A DNA stretch of 64,000 nt from Herbiconiux daphne (GCF_024979295.1 NZ_JANLCJ010000002.1:372001-436000), one strand, 5' to 3'. Shown: positions 32,280 through 41,732, counted from the stretch's first letter. Notes: generated by a model not told the origin, from the sequence alone. A program made the numbers and translations.

Positions 32280-33784
32280 GACTCGTCCTCGTCTTGCCAG
32301 AGCCCCGCTTCCTTCTCGCGCACGAGCTCGGCGCGGGCCTCGGCCTTCGCGTCCATCAGCTCGAAGTACTCCTCGCGGCGCTGGTTGCTGGTGCGACGGC
32401 GCTTGTCGTCGAGGCGGGGATCGGAGCCGCGGGGGCTCGTGACGAGCTCGGCCGTCGAGGTGAGCGTGGGCTCCCAGTCGAACACGACGCCGTTGCCCGA
32501 GCCGATCACCACGGCCGAACCCGACTCGGCCCCGGCCTTGAAGAGCTTCTCTTCGACGCCGAGCTTCGCGAGCCGGTCGGCGAGGAAGCCGACGGCTTCG
32601 TCGTTGGTGAAGTCGGTCTGCTGCACCCAACGCTCGGGCTTCGCCCCGATGATGCGGAACACGTTGCCGTGCGTGCCGCCTTCGACGCGGATGACGAAGC
32701 CCGCGTCGTCGACGGCCTTCGGCCGCATGACGATCTTGGCGGGCTTCGGCTCGTCGATGGCCTTCTGACGTGCCGCCTCGACGATCTCGGCCATCGCGAA
32801 CGACAGCTGGCGCAGGCCCTCGTGGCTCGCGGTCGAGATCTCGAACACGCGGTAGCCGCGCGCCTCGAGCTCGGGCTTCACGAAGTCGGCGAGCTCGCGC
32901 GCCTCGGGCACGTCGATCTTGTTGAGCGCGATGAGCTGCGGCCGGTCGAGCAGCGGCACCTGACCCTCGGGCACCGGGTAGGCGGCCAGCTCGGCGAGGA
33001 TGATGTCGAGATCGCTGATCGGGTCGCGCCCGGGCTCGAGTGTGGCGCAGTCGAGCACGTGCAGCAGGGCGCTGCACCGCTCGACGTGGCGCAGGAACTC
33101 GAGGCCGAGCCCCTTGCCCTCGCTCGCGCCCTCGATGAGACCGGGCACGTCGGCGACGGTGTACCGCACCGAGCCGGCCTGCACGACACCGAGGTTCGGG
33201 TGCAGCGTGGTGAAGGGGTAGTCGGCGATCTTCGGCTTGGCGGCCGAGAGCGCGGCGACCAGGCTCGACTTGCCGGCGCTGGGGTAGCCCACCAGGGCGA
33301 CGTCGGCGACCGTCTTGAGCTCGAGCAGCACGTCGCCCGTGAAGCCCTCGGTGCCGAGCAGCGCGAAGCCGGGCGCCTTGCGCTTGGTGGTGGCGAGGGC
33401 CGCGTTGCCGAGGCCGCCCTGGCCGCCCTCGGCGACCACGTAGCGCATGCCCGGCTCGGCCATGTCGATCAGCTCGACCCCGTCGGCGTCTTTGATGACG
33501 GTGCCGACCGGCACCAGCAACTCGCGCTCCTCGCCGTTGGCGCCGCTGCGGTGGTCGCCCATGCCGGGGCCGCCGTTGTCGGAGGAGACGTGCGGATGCC
33601 GGTGGAAGCCCAGCAATGTCGTCGTGCCCGGGTCGCTCACGAGCACGATGTCGCCGCCGTGACCGCCGTTGCCGCCGTCGGGGCCGGCGAGAGGCTTGAA
33701 CTTCTCACGGCGCACCGACACGCATCCGTTGCCGCCGTTGCCCGCTCGCAGGTGGAGGGTGACGTGGTCGACGAAAGTCACCAT
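32276..33784 (-). CDS. obg: Ribosome-associated GTPase Obg/CgtA
   Basis: This 502-residue protein has three domains: the glycine-rich Obg fold (about residues 2-155), the G domain ('[10 protein letters not shown]', '[16 protein letters not shown]', 'NKIDVPEA') and a C-terminal OCT domain (about 330-420). A charged tail follows. Obg assists 50S assembly and links to (p)ppGpp. ATG at 33784 has a GAGGGA site six bases upstream. A terminator separates it from rpmA, so it seems to have its own promoter. Confidence 0.97.
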   Translation of the reverse strand: MVTFVDHVTLHLRAGNGGNGCVSVRREKFKPLAGPDGGNGGHGGDIVLVSDPGTTTLLGFHRHPHVSSDNGGPGMGDHRSGANGEERELLVPVGTVIKDADGVELIDMAEPGMRYVVAEGGQGGLGNAALATTKRKAPGFALLGTEGFTGDVLLELKTVADVALVGYPSAGKSSLVAALSAAKPKIADYPFTTLHPNLGVVQAGSVRYTVADVPGLIEGASEGKGLGLEFLRHVERCSALLHVLDCATLEPGRDPISDLDIILAELAAYPVPEGQVPLLDRPQLIALNKIDVPEARELADFVKPELEARGYRVFEISTASHEGLRQLSFAMAEIVEAARQKAIDEPKPAKIVMRPKAVDDAGFVIRVEGGTHGNVFRIIGAKPERWVQQTDFTNDEAVGFLADRLAKLGVEEKLFKAGAESGSAVVIGSGNGVVFDWEPTLTSTAELVTSPRGSDPRLDDKRRRTSNQRREEYFELMDAKAEARAELVREKEAGLWQDEDES

Positions 33785-33864
33785 TCCGGTTCCCTCACCA
33801 TTCTTTGATCACAGTGCATGTATTTCGGTGCACGACGACTCATTCAGAGGTCGTGCAAAAGAAG

Positions 33865-33897
33865 AAGCAGGGGCAGGCATCGTGCCCACCCCTGCTT
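33865..33897 (-). terminator. Intrinsic terminator after rplU-rpmA
   Basis: On the minus strand a stem with arms AAGCAGGGG...CCCCTGCTT is followed by a CTTCTTTT run. It lies about 20 bp after the rpmA stop. Confidence 0.85.
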
Positions 33898-33918
33898 CAT
33901 CGCGGTTCTTCGAGCGTG

Positions 33919-34179
33919 CTACTCAGCAGCCGCTACGACGATGTTGACGACCTTGCGGCCACCCTTGGTGCCGAACTCGACCGCACCGGCGGAGAGGGCG
34001 AACAGCGTGTCGTCGCCACCACGGCCGACGTTCAGGCCGGGGTGGAAGTGGGTGCCGCGCTGGCGGACGATGATCTCGCCCGCGCCGACGACCTGGCCAC
34101 CGAAGCGCTTGACACCCAGACGCTGTGCGTTGGAGTCGCGACCGTTGCGAGTGGAACTCGCACCCTTTTTGTGTGCCAT
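33919..34179 (-). CDS. rpmA: 50S ribosomal protein L27
   Basis: This 86-residue protein begins with the invariant '[23 protein letters not shown]' region and contains '[22 protein letters not shown]'. L27 reaches into the peptidyl-transferase centre. No Firmicutes-type cleavable N-terminal extension is present. It follows rplU by 13 bp. Confidence 0.98.
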   Translation of the reverse strand: MAHKKGASSTRNGRDSNAQRLGVKRFGGQVVGAGEIIVRQRGTHFHPGLNVGRGGDDTLFALSAGAVEFGTKGGRKVVNIVVAAAE

Positions 34180-34192
34180 TGCTCTGTTATCC

Positions 34193-34501
34193 CTACTTGA
34201 TTCCGGTGACCTTGACGCGGGTGAGCTCCTGGCGGTGGCCCTGGCGCTTCTTGTAGCCGGTCTTGTTCTTGAACTTCTGGATGATGATCTTCGGGCCGCG
34301 GAGGTCTTCGAGAACCTCGGCGGTGACCTTCACCTTGGCGAGCGACGAGGCGTCGGAGGTGATGTTCTCACCGTCGACGAGCAGCACAGCCGCCAGCTCG
34401 ATGTTGCCGTCTTTGTCAGCCTTGATGCGGTCGAGGGTGACGATCGTGCCGACCTCTACCTTTTCTTGCCGACCACCGGCGCGCACAACTGCGTAAACCA
34501 A
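34193..34501 (-). CDS. rplU: 50S ribosomal protein L21
   Basis: This 102-residue protein starts '[20 protein letters not shown]' and ends '[24 protein letters not shown]', the L21 signature. It heads the rplU-rpmA operon. A good promoter lies about 100-130 bp upstream, leaving a 5' leader of about 90 nt whose function I cannot assign. Confidence 0.98.
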   Translation of the reverse strand: MVYAVVRAGGRQEKVEVGTIVTLDRIKADKDGNIELAAVLLVDGENITSDASSLAKVKVTAEVLEDLRGPKIIIQKFKNKTGYKKRQGHRQELTRVKVTGIK

Positions 34502-34600
34502 TTTACGTACCTAACTCTTCAGGGTCCTCAAAAGCGCAATCTGCGACGCTTGGAAGTCTTGGCGAAAACGAGGGCGGAGCCCTACGCACACCAGCGGTCA

Positions 34601-34629
34601 AGCCTACTCGATTCCTCGATTTCGGTCAA
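34601..34629 (-). promoter_or_regulatory. Predicted rplU-rpmA promoter
   Basis: On the minus strand -35 TTGACC (34624-34629) and -10 TAGGCT (34601-34606) with a 17-bp spacer. Confidence 0.65.
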
Positions 34630-34656
34630 ACCGACACGGGTGGGATACTCGGGCTC

Positions 34657-34923
34657 GTGACCGTCTTGATCGATCGGCCGATGTGGCCGGCCCATGGAAC
34701 CATCTGGGGTCACCTCGTGAGCGATGAATCGCTCGACGAATTGCACGCCTTCGCGGCCCGAGCGGGACTTCCGCCGCGCAGTTTCGACCTCGACCACTAC
34801 GACGTTCCGGTCGACCGCTACGACGAGCTGGTTGCCGCCGGAGCGCTGCCCGTGAGCTATCGCGACCTCGTGGTGCGCCTGCGCGACAGCGGCCTGCGCG
34901 TGCGCGGCCGGGACCGGCACTGA
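34657..34923 (+). CDS. DUF4031 domain protein
   Basis: This 88-residue protein matches the DUF4031 family: 'VLIDRPMWPAHGTIWGHLVSDESLDELHAFAARAG' then 'FDLDHYDVP' and 'GALPVSYRDLVVRLRDSGLR'. Function unknown. The GTG start has a GATACT -10-like box ending seven bases upstream, suggesting a leaderless transcript. It is divergent from rplU and convergent with rne. Confidence 0.85.
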   Translation: MTVLIDRPMWPAHGTIWGHLVSDESLDELHAFAARAGLPPRSFDLDHYDVPVDRYDELVAAGALPVSYRDLVVRLRDSGLRVRGRDRH

Positions 34924-34964
34924 CGCCCGCGCAAGCACAGCCGCTGCGGTGACCACCGCGACGC

Positions 34965-37955
34965 TCAGGAGTCGCTGGGCTCCACGGGAGCCGAGACGGC
35001 AGCCGTGGAGACGCGGCGGCTGCGCGAGCGGCCCTGGCCGGGCTGCTTGGGCTCGGGAAGGGCGTCGAGCACCGAGTCGAGCAGGTGCGACGCGTCTTGA
35101 GCGCTGACGCGCGGTGCGCGGGCCGCCTTCGTGACCGGGATGTCGAGGATCTCGATGGCCGGCTCCGACGCCGCGACGGCCGCAGCGGCCTCGATCACGT
35201 CGGGCACGTGGCGGTCGCCCAGGGGCTCGCTGCTCAGCTGCGCCGGGAAGTCTCCGGATGCCGCCGACCCCGACGACCCCGTCGGCTCGCCGTTCGGCGC
35301 CGACTCGTTGTCGCCGCGCGTGTGACGCGCCTTGCGCCGGCGCGACGACTGGCTGGCCGCGCGGCCGGTGTCGGGGAGGGACGACTCGGGCTTCTCGGCA
35401 CTGCTCTGGTCGGCACTGCTCTGGGGGGCACTGCTCTGACCGGCACTTGTCTGCGCGGCACTGCTCTGGTCGGCATCGCTCTGGGCGGCGGGCGACCCGT
35501 CACCGGCGACCCGCTCGGCCGGGGTGGACACCTCGGGTGCCGAATCGATCGGCCCGGTGGAGGCTGCTGCCGCGGCATCCGTCGACACCGGCTTCTCGTG
35601 GGCGGCGGACGCGGCCGCGATCGTGGAGGCCGCGATCTGGGCCAGCGCGTTCTTCGCGTCGTCGGTGATGGCGTGCGTCACGCCGGTCGCGGGGCTGCTG
35701 CCACCGTGCGATCCGTTGCCGCCGGAGCCGTTGCCGTGCCCGTTCGAGCCGCCGTTGCCGTTCGACGAGGCGCCTGTCGAACCGCCGCGACCACGACGGT
35801 TGCCGTTGCCGGCGTTGCCGCCGTTGCCCGCGGGCTGCTGCCCGGCGCCGCCCGACCGGTGCTTCACGACCGGGTCGTGGTGGATGATGATGCCCCGCCC
35901 GGCACAGACCTCGCAGGGCTCCGAGAACGACTCGATGAGGCCGAGGCCGAGCTTCTTGCGGGTCATCTGCACGAGTCCGAGCGAGGTGACCTCGGCCACC
36001 TGGTGCTTGGTGCGGTCGCGGCTCAGGCACTCGATGAGCCGCCGGAGCACGAGGTCGCGGTTCGACTCGAGCACCATGTCGATGAAGTCGACCACGATGA
36101 TGCCGCCGATGTCGCGCAGCCGCAGCTGGCGCACGATCTCTTCGGCCGCTTCGAGGTTGTTCTTGGTGACGGTCTCTTCGAGGTTTCCGCCCGAACCGAC
36201 GAACTTGCCGGTGTTGACGTCGACGACGGTCATGGCCTCGGTGCGGTCGATCACGAGCGAGCCGCCCGAGGGCAGCCAGACCTTGCGGTCGAGGGCTTTC
36301 TCGATCTGCTCGCTGACGCGGTATTCGTCGAAGGCGTCTTTCTCGCCCTCGTAACGCTCGACACGGTCGAGCAGGTCGGGTGCGACGGCCGCGAGGTAGT
36401 TCTCGATGGTGGCCCGGGCGTCGTCGCCCGAGATGACGAGCTTGTGGAAGTCCTCGTTGAAGACGTCGCGCACGATCTTGATCAGCAGGTCGGGCTCGGA
36501 GTGCAGCAGAGCCGGGGCCTGGAGCTTCTTGACCTGCTCGGAGACGTGCGCCCACTGGGCCGTGAGGCGGTTGACGTCGAGCGTCAGCTGCTCCTCGGTG
36601 GCGCCTTCCGACGCGGTGCGCACGATGACGCCCACGTTGTCGGGCAGCACCTCTTTGAGGATGCGCTTGAGGCGCGCGCGCTCGGTGTCGGGCAGCTTGC
36701 GCGAGATGCCGTTCATCGAGCCGTTGGGCACGTAGACCAGGTAGCGGCCGGGCAGGCTGACCTGGCTGGTGAGCCGGGCGCCCTTGTGACCCACCGGGTC
36801 TTTGGTGACCTGCACGAGCACGGTGTCGCCCGACTTCAGGGCGAGTTCGATGCGGCGGGCCTGGTTGCCCTTGCCCTCGTTGTTCTCGGCGGCGGCATCC
36901 CAGTCGACCTCGCCGGAGTAGAGCACGGCGTTGCGGCCCCGGCCGATGTCGACGAAGGCGGCCTCCATGCTCGGCAGCACGTTCTGCACGCGGCCGAGGT
37001 AGACGTTGCCGATGAGCGAGGCGTCTTGCGCCTTCGCCACGTAGTGCTCGACCAGCACGCCGTCTTCGAGAACGCCGATCTGGATCTTGTCGTTCTTGGC
37101 GCGCACGACCATGACGCGGTCGACGGCCTCGCGACGGGCGAGGAACTCGGCCTCGGTCACGACCGGGCGGCGGCGGCCCGCGTCGCGGCCGTCGCGGCGG
37201 CGCTGCTTCTTGGCCTCGAGCCGCGTGGAGCCCTTGACCTTCTGCGGCTCGGTGATGAGGTCGGGCTCGCGCGGGGTGCGCACCTTGACGACGGTGTTCG
37301 CGGGGTCGTTGTCGCCTCCGCGGTTCTCTTCGCCCGAGCGGCGGCGCGAGCGGCGGCGCACGGTCGACTCGCCGGCCTGGTCGTCGCGCGGGTCGCGGTC
37401 GCGGGGCTCGCGCGGGTCACGGTCACGCGGATCACGGTCGCGGGGGTCGCGGTCACGGGGCTCACGCGGCCCGTCGGCGCGGGGCGGCAGCGGCGGGAGC
37501 TCGGGTAGGTCGGGCGCCTGGAAGATGAGCGACGTGGTGCTGAGCGCACGCACGACGGGCTTCGAGGGGTCGGCCGCGGCATCCGGTGCCGGCGTGGCGG
37601 GAACGGTGAACGGCGACAGACCGGGCTCGTCGTCGTGCGCGGTCGCGCGCGCCGCCGAGCGATCGGACTGGGTGGGAGCGGCCGGCGCGGTGACGGCCTG
37701 GGCGGTGGGCTGAGCAGCGGCGGGCTGTGCAGCGGCGGGCTGAGCAGCGGCGGGCTGAGCAGCCTCGGCCGGCGCCGCAGGCGCGTCGGGAGCGGGTGCG
37801 GGCGGGGTGGTCGCGGCGGGCGGGGTGACGGATGCCGCGGCATCCGGCTTCTTCACCGCTCGACGGCCGCCGAACAAGCGACCCTTGCGCCGCGCTGTGC
37901 CCTCTCCGTTGCCGTTCTTGTCGTCATTGTCATTGTGTGAATTTTTCTCCACCAT
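34965..37955 (-). CDS. rne: Ribonuclease E/G family endoribonuclease
   Basis: This 996-residue protein has a conserved catalytic core between about residues 270 and 720, with an S1-like RNA-binding part ('NVYLGRVQNVLPSMEAAFVDIGRGRNAVLY'), the metal-binding 'VDFIDM' and the zinc-link 'CEVCAGRG'. Long disordered arms flank the core: an N-terminal Pro/Ala region with Arg-Asp-Pro repeats ('RDPRDRDPRDRDP') and a C-terminal Ser/Gly/Asn region with 'QSSA' repeats. Such arms in actinobacteria recruit other degradosome parts. The start codon lies in a small hairpin with a GAGA loop. Confidence 0.96.
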   Translation of the reverse strand: MVEKNSHNDNDDKNGNGEGTARRKGRLFGGRRAVKKPDAAASVTPPAATTPPAPAPDAPAAPAEAAQPAAAQPAAAQPAAAQPTAQAVTAPAAPTQSDRSAARATAHDDEPGLSPFTVPATPAPDAAADPSKPVVRALSTTSLIFQAPDLPELPPLPPRADGPREPRDRDPRDRDPRDRDPREPRDRDPRDDQAGESTVRRRSRRRSGEENRGGDNDPANTVVKVRTPREPDLITEPQKVKGSTRLEAKKQRRRDGRDAGRRRPVVTEAEFLARREAVDRVMVVRAKNDKIQIGVLEDGVLVEHYVAKAQDASLIGNVYLGRVQNVLPSMEAAFVDIGRGRNAVLYSGEVDWDAAAENNEGKGNQARRIELALKSGDTVLVQVTKDPVGHKGARLTSQVSLPGRYLVYVPNGSMNGISRKLPDTERARLKRILKEVLPDNVGVIVRTASEGATEEQLTLDVNRLTAQWAHVSEQVKKLQAPALLHSEPDLLIKIVRDVFNEDFHKLVISGDDARATIENYLAAVAPDLLDRVERYEGEKDAFDEYRVSEQIEKALDRKVWLPSGGSLVIDRTEAMTVVDVNTGKFVGSGGNLEETVTKNNLEAAEEIVRQLRLRDIGGIIVVDFIDMVLESNRDLVLRRLIECLSRDRTKHQVAEVTSLGLVQMTRKKLGLGLIESFSEPCEVCAGRGIIIHHDPVVKHRSGGAGQQPAGNGGNAGNGNRRGRGGSTGASSNGNGGSNGHGNGSGGNGSHGGSSPATGVTHAITDDAKNALAQIAASTIAAASAAHEKPVSTDAAAAASTGPIDSAPEVSTPAERVAGDGSPAAQSDADQSSAAQTSAGQSSAPQSSADQSSAEKPESSLPDTGRAASQSSRRRKARHTRGDNESAPNGEPTGSSGSAASGDFPAQLSSEPLGDRHVPDVIEAAAAVAASEPAIEILDIPVTKAARAPRVSAQDASHLLDSVLDALPEPKQPGQGRSRSRRVSTAAVSAPVEPSDS

Positions 37956-38001
37956 CTCTGGTGCACTCCTTGCCAGCCGGAGGCTTTCGCCTGCCGGCAG
38001 G
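37942..38001 (-). promoter_or_regulatory. Structured rne 5' leader and start-codon hairpin
   Basis: On the minus strand CACCA-GAGA-TGGTG folds around the ATG, closing with a GNRA-type loop. Just upstream a second hairpin can form from CCGGCAGGC and GCCTCCGG. An AAGGAG ribosome-binding site lies between them. RNase E is autoregulated through its leader in enterobacteria; whether that holds here is inference. Confidence 0.4.
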
Positions 38002-38193
38002 TACTCTCACGAGCGAGCCTCCGCGTTCACGGAGCGCCTCGCTGATCTTTCACTAATGCGCCCGGTCGGCGTCTGGCCGGCCCTGGTCGCTCTGTCTCGT
38101 TGTAGTCGGGCCCAGCCCTGGTTGCGTCTGGCCCGAAAAGTCATCGTTGGTGGTTTTCGCGACAATCGCGAAGACCTCTCTCGATTATCGCAT

Positions 38194-38208
38194 GCATTCC
38201 CAGAATGC
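38194..38208. promoter_or_regulatory. Palindrome GCATTC-CCA-GAATGC in the rne/VKOR divergent region
   Basis: A perfect 6+3+6 dyad lies between the rne and VKOR genes, 30 bp before the VKOR start; a GCGATCGC palindrome follows immediately. The 282-bp divergent region otherwise shows two -10-like boxes (ATTATC at 38184-38189 read on the minus strand as GATAAT, and CATAAT at 38226-38231 on the plus strand). Confidence 0.45.
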
Positions 38209-38237
38209 TTGCGATCGCGCTATGCCATAATCCGAAA

Positions 38238-38852
38238 GTGCCCGATGAGACCCGAGAATACCGCCGCCCGATCGGCCTCGCCGTGTTGCTCATCGTGGCC
38301 GGCGTCATCGGCTGGTACTCGGCGTTCGACCTCACGCTGGAGCGCATCCAGACGCTGATCAACCCCGACTACGTGCCGTCGTGCAACATCTCGCCGTTGG
38401 TGACCTGCGGGCCCAACATGGCCAGTTCGCAGGGCTCGGTGTTCGGGTTCCCGAACCCCATCATCGGCGTGGCGGCGTTCGTGGCCCCCATCGTGGTGGG
38501 CGTGGCCATCCTGGCCGGGGCGCGCTTCGCGAAATGGTTCTGGGTGCTGTTCAACGTCGGCGTCGCGCTCGGCCTCGCCTTCGTGATCTGGCTGATCAGC
38601 CAGTCGATCTTCGTGCTCGGCACCCTGTGCCCCTATTGCATGCTGGTCTGGCTGGTCGTCATCCCGCTGTTCTGGTATGTCACGGCCTACAACGTCAAAG
38701 AAGGGCATTTCGGCAACGGCGCCGGCAGCCGCGAGATCGGCGCTCTGGTCTACCCGTGGGTCTGGACCGTCGTCGTGCTCAGCTATCTTGTGATCGTGGT
38801 GCTCGCCCAGCTGCGGCTCGAGGCGATCACGACCATCCTGCGGGGCTTCTAG
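38238..38852 (+). CDS. Vitamin K epoxide reductase (VKOR) family membrane protein
   Basis: This protein has about 204 residues and five hydrophobic segments. The first loop has 'PSCNISPLVTCG' (Cys pair) with the Ser in 'ASSQGSVFGFPNPIIG', and the redox motif 'LCPYCMLVW' (CxxC) lies in a later helix, as in VKOR. Bacterial VKOR reoxidises DsbA-like proteins, making disulfides in exported proteins. I chose GTG 38238 because CATAAT ends six bases before it (leaderless pattern) and the upstream ATG adds no conserved sequence. The secreted Cys-containing protease gene that follows is a possible client. Confidence 0.9.
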   Translation: MPDETREYRRPIGLAVLLIVAGVIGWYSAFDLTLERIQTLINPDYVPSCNISPLVTCGPNMASSQGSVFGFPNPIIGVAAFVAPIVVGVAILAGARFAKWFWVLFNVGVALGLAFVIWLISQSIFVLGTLCPYCMLVWLVVIPLFWYVTAYNVKEGHFGNGAGSREIGALVYPWVWTVVVLSYLVIVVLAQLRLEAITTILRGF

Positions 38853-38908
38853 CGCGGGGCACGACCCGCGCGGCTTCGCGTCGCGCATCCGAGATCTGGG
38901 GGATCCAC

Positions 38909-40558
38909 ATGACGGCACGGCCGACCATCGCGCTCTTCGGAGCGGCCGTTCCGGTGCTGCTCGCGTCGGCGCTGCTCGGAGCGACGGGGCCGGCTGCGGC
39001 TGCGGCTGCCGCTGCCCCCAGCGCCTCTGTCGCCGTGCCGGTGTCGTTCGCCGTCGAGTCCGGCGCCAGCGGGCGGTTCTACCCCACGGTCGACATCCTG
39101 CTGGGCTCCGATCCCGACCCCTACACCGTCATCCTCGACACCGGGTCGACCGCGCTGGTGATGACCGTTCCGGTTGCCGGCGCCACGGTGACGGATGCGC
39201 CGGCCTCCGTCACCTACGACGGCTTCAGCGTCGACGGCACCATCGCCACCACGGATCTCACGATCGGCGGCGCCACCGCCACCGGCGTGAACCTTCTGGC
39301 CGGAACCTGCTCGGGCTGCGACTTCGGCGGCGCGACCGGCATCGACGGCATCATGGGTGTGGGCCAGGCGTTGCAGACCCAGACCAGCCCGTCGACGGGC
39401 ACCGCCTACCCGTGGTTCAGCCCGCTCATGCAGCTCGACGACACCGCCCTCGCGCAGGGCTTCACGATCGACCTCGGCGCGGGACCGGGCGCGAGCGGCG
39501 GCACCGGCGCCGGCTCGGGCACGGGCACGGGCGCCGGCACGCTCACGCTCGGTGCGCCCACCATCACCACCGGCGAGACCGGGGTCACGTCGATCGCGGC
39601 GGCCAAGACCTCGCAGACCTATCCCACCGCGCTCGCCTACCCCGTGTTCGACAAGCCCTTCCCGCTCTGCTGGCAGGTCGAACACGTCACACCGCTCTGC
39701 CAGGTGACCACGGTCGACACCGGCGCACCCACCGGTCTGCTGACGGGCGCCCAATTCGACGGCCTCCTGCCCGGACTGCCGGCCGACCCGTCGACTCTGC
39801 CGGCGCAGACCGACCTGGGAGCCCTGCCGACCGGCACGGCCCTGAAGTTCTCCGCGCCCGGATCGACCACCTCGTTCGCGAGCTGGCTGGCCGACGACAC
39901 GACCCAGGAGATGCACCTCTACAACTCCATCACCGACGGGCACCTCAACACCGGCAACGCGTTCTTCCTCGACCGCACGGTCGCATTCCACTACGAGACC
40001 GGGCGCATGCTCGTGCAGGCCGGCACCACGGGCCCGGGGGCGCCCGCGACCGTGACGACCACGGCATCCGACAGCAGCGTCAAGGCACTCTGGGCCGACG
40101 CGGCCGATGGGGGCGGCACAGCCGGCACGGCCGCGTCCGGCGCGGCCGGCTCTGCCCTCGAGTCGCAGTCCGCGACGGCCGCCGCGTCGGTGACCGATCG
40201 GCTCGTGCGGGTTCGGGATGCCGCGACCGGCGCCGTCGTGCAGCGCTTCAACCTGCCCGGCTCGGCCACGAGCACCGTGATCACGGGTCTCACGAACGAC
40301 CGGGCCTACGTGGTGGACATCGCGTCGGCGAGCCGGCACGGCATCAGCGACTACACCTCCGCCGAGGCGGTCACCCCGCGGGCCGGCGGCACCGGAGCGG
40401 CACCCGGCCCGGCAACGACCAGTGCGACCGATGCAGCCGGCGCGCCTCGTCTTGCGGCGACGGGCTCGTCGCCCGAGGGACTTCTCGCCATCGTCGCGAG
40501 CCTGCTCGCCGCCGGGCTACTGCTGCTGTTCACCCGCCGCTCACGACGGTCGTCGTAG
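38909..40558 (+). CDS. Predicted secreted pepsin-type (A1) aspartic protease with FN3-like domain and LAxTG sorting signal
   Basis: This 549-residue protein has a signal peptide at about residues 1-36. Residues about 45-340 show the bilobal aspartic-protease pattern: first active site 'ILDTGSTALVM' (Asp77), a flap segment 'VTYDGFSVDGTIATTDLTIGG' interrupted only as in pepsin (Tyr103), 'GIDGIMGVG' and 'GTLTLGAP' in lobe one, and a second site 'TTVDTGAPTGLLTG' (Asp270). Two Cys pairs (134/137 and 254/264) could form disulfides. A Gly/Ser/Thr run at about 192-211 looks like a loop insert. An FN3-like module spans about 430-500. The C-terminus has 'LAATG' (515-519), a hydrophobic helix and Arg-rich end, as for class E sortase substrates. 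ATG at 38909 follows a GGGGGAT site. Activity is inferred from motifs. Confidence 0.78.
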   Translation: MTARPTIALFGAAVPVLLASALLGATGPAAAAAAAAPSASVAVPVSFAVESGASGRFYPTVDILLGSDPDPYTVILDTGSTALVMTVPVAGATVTDAPASVTYDGFSVDGTIATTDLTIGGATATGVNLLAGTCSGCDFGGATGIDGIMGVGQALQTQTSPSTGTAYPWFSPLMQLDDTALAQGFTIDLGAGPGASGGTGAGSGTGTGAGTLTLGAPTITTGETGVTSIAAAKTSQTYPTALAYPVFDKPFPLCWQVEHVTPLCQVTTVDTGAPTGLLTGAQFDGLLPGLPADPSTLPAQTDLGALPTGTALKFSAPGSTTSFASWLADDTTQEMHLYNSITDGHLNTGNAFFLDRTVAFHYETGRMLVQAGTTGPGAPATVTTTASDSSVKALWADAADGGGTAGTAASGAAGSALESQSATAAASVTDRLVRVRDAATGAVVQRFNLPGSATSTVITGLTNDRAYVVDIASASRHGISDYTSAEAVTPRAGGTGAAPGPATTSATDAAGAPRLAATGSSPEGLLAIVASLLAAGLLLLFTRRSRRSS

Positions 40559-40616
40559 CGGGCCGCCCCGCCTCAGAAAGCCTCAGCCGAATCGGCGGGC
40601 CCGGTGAGACCGGAGC

Positions 40617-41039
40617 TCAGTCGAACCAGAGAGCGAGCTCGCGCTCAGCCGACTCGGGCGAGTCGCTGCCGTGCACGAGGTTCTGCTGCACGGCGAGGCC
40701 CCAGTCGCGGGCGAGATCGCCGCGGATGGTGCCGGGAGCAGCCGTAGTGGGGTCGGTGGTGCCGGCCAGCGAGCGGAAACCCTCGATCACGCGGTTGCCC
40801 GCGATGCGCAGCGCCACGATCGGGCCCGACTCCATGAACTCCACCAGGGGCTCGTAGAACGGCTTGCCCTGGTGCTCCTCGTAGTGCTGGGCGAGCAGTT
40901 CGCGATCGGGCTCGACCAGCTTGATGTCGACCAGCTGGTAGCCCTTGGCCTCGATGCGGCGCAGGATCTCACCCGTCAGGTTGCGGGCGACCCCGTCGGG
41001 CTTGACGAGAACGAGGGTTTCTTCGACGTGCGTGGTCAC
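40617..41039 (-). CDS. ndk: Nucleoside diphosphate kinase
   Basis: This 140-residue enzyme exchanges gamma phosphates between nucleotides. 'TLVLVKPDGVARNLTGEIL' and the active-site 'NLVHGSDSPESAEREL' with the phosphorylated His are intact. It ends convergently with the protease gene and is divergent from a small unknown gene. Confidence 0.98.
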   Translation of the reverse strand: MTTHVEETLVLVKPDGVARNLTGEILRRIEAKGYQLVDIKLVEPDRELLAQHYEEHQGKPFYEPLVEFMESGPIVALRIAGNRVIEGFRSLAGTTDPTTAAPGTIRGDLARDWGLAVQQNLVHGSDSPESAERELALWFD

Positions 41040-41120
41040 GATGATCCTTCCGGGTTGCCGCGATCGCGGCTCGATCTTTCCGATGCCACCCTAGCGGGCG
41101 AACACGAATCCTGAATCCGG

Positions 41121-41699
41121 GTGCGCCAGGGCGCGTGCCGGGCGGCCCCAGGCTCGCGGCAACCGACCGCACTAAAAGACCTTCTCGGCCGGCCCGACGG
41201 TGAGAGTCACGACTCCGAGGTGCTGCGCTGGGGCGACCTGGAGGCCTGGATGCCGGCCGGCCGCGTGGGCGAGCTGAGCCTGCCGATCTCCGCCCGATCG
41301 GTAGAGCAGCTGCTCGACGGCGCTCGCGCCTCCGGCCGTCACCATTTCGTGTGGCACCCGGTTTCCGGAGTCACCGTCGTGGAGTTCGAGGGCCCGGTCA
41401 GCGTCTGCCGGAGCGACGAACAATGCCTCCTGCTCTGGCGCCGCCTCGTGCACGACCGGCAGCGGCACATCATGGCGCGGGTGGCGCCGGGCGGCGGCAC
41501 CCCGTCGATCTCCCGAGCACGTCGCCGCCCCCGCCTGCGGTGGGCGGCCGTCATGGCCATCGACCACTACTGCGACGAGCACTCCCTGGCCGAGCACGAG
41601 TCCGAGAGGCTGCACCGCTTCCTGGTCGAGAGCGCGGCGGATGCGCGGGTGCGCGCCAGCGTCGACCGCGTGCTCCGGCGGCATCCGGCCCTCGCCTGA
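41121..41699 (+). CDS. Hypothetical protein (up to 192 aa)
   Basis: No known family recognised. There is no signal or membrane helix. The middle has 'GELSLPISARSVEQLLDGARASGRHHFVWHPVSG' and the C-terminal part is a basic linker followed by a helical region ending 'RVLRRHPALA'. The start is uncertain: GTG at 41121 gives the longest product; a GTG at 41218 would remove the Pro/Arg-rich beginning. Codon bias supports the plus-strand frame. Confidence 0.55.
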   Translation: MRQGACRAAPGSRQPTALKDLLGRPDGESHDSEVLRWGDLEAWMPAGRVGELSLPISARSVEQLLDGARASGRHHFVWHPVSGVTVVEFEGPVSVCRSDEQCLLLWRRLVHDRQRHIMARVAPGGGTPSISRARRRPRLRWAAVMAIDHYCDEHSLAEHESERLHRFLVESAADARVRASVDRVLRRHPALA

Positions 41700-41732
41700 G
41701 GCCCGCCCGTGCCCCGATGATCCGAGCGGCGG

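Noticed and set aside
35085..37508. An 807-codon plus-strand open frame antisense to rne
   Set aside because: It is a shadow of the GC-rich codon pattern of rne; the product is Val/Arg/Gly-biased without domains, and rne on the other strand has clear catalytic motifs.
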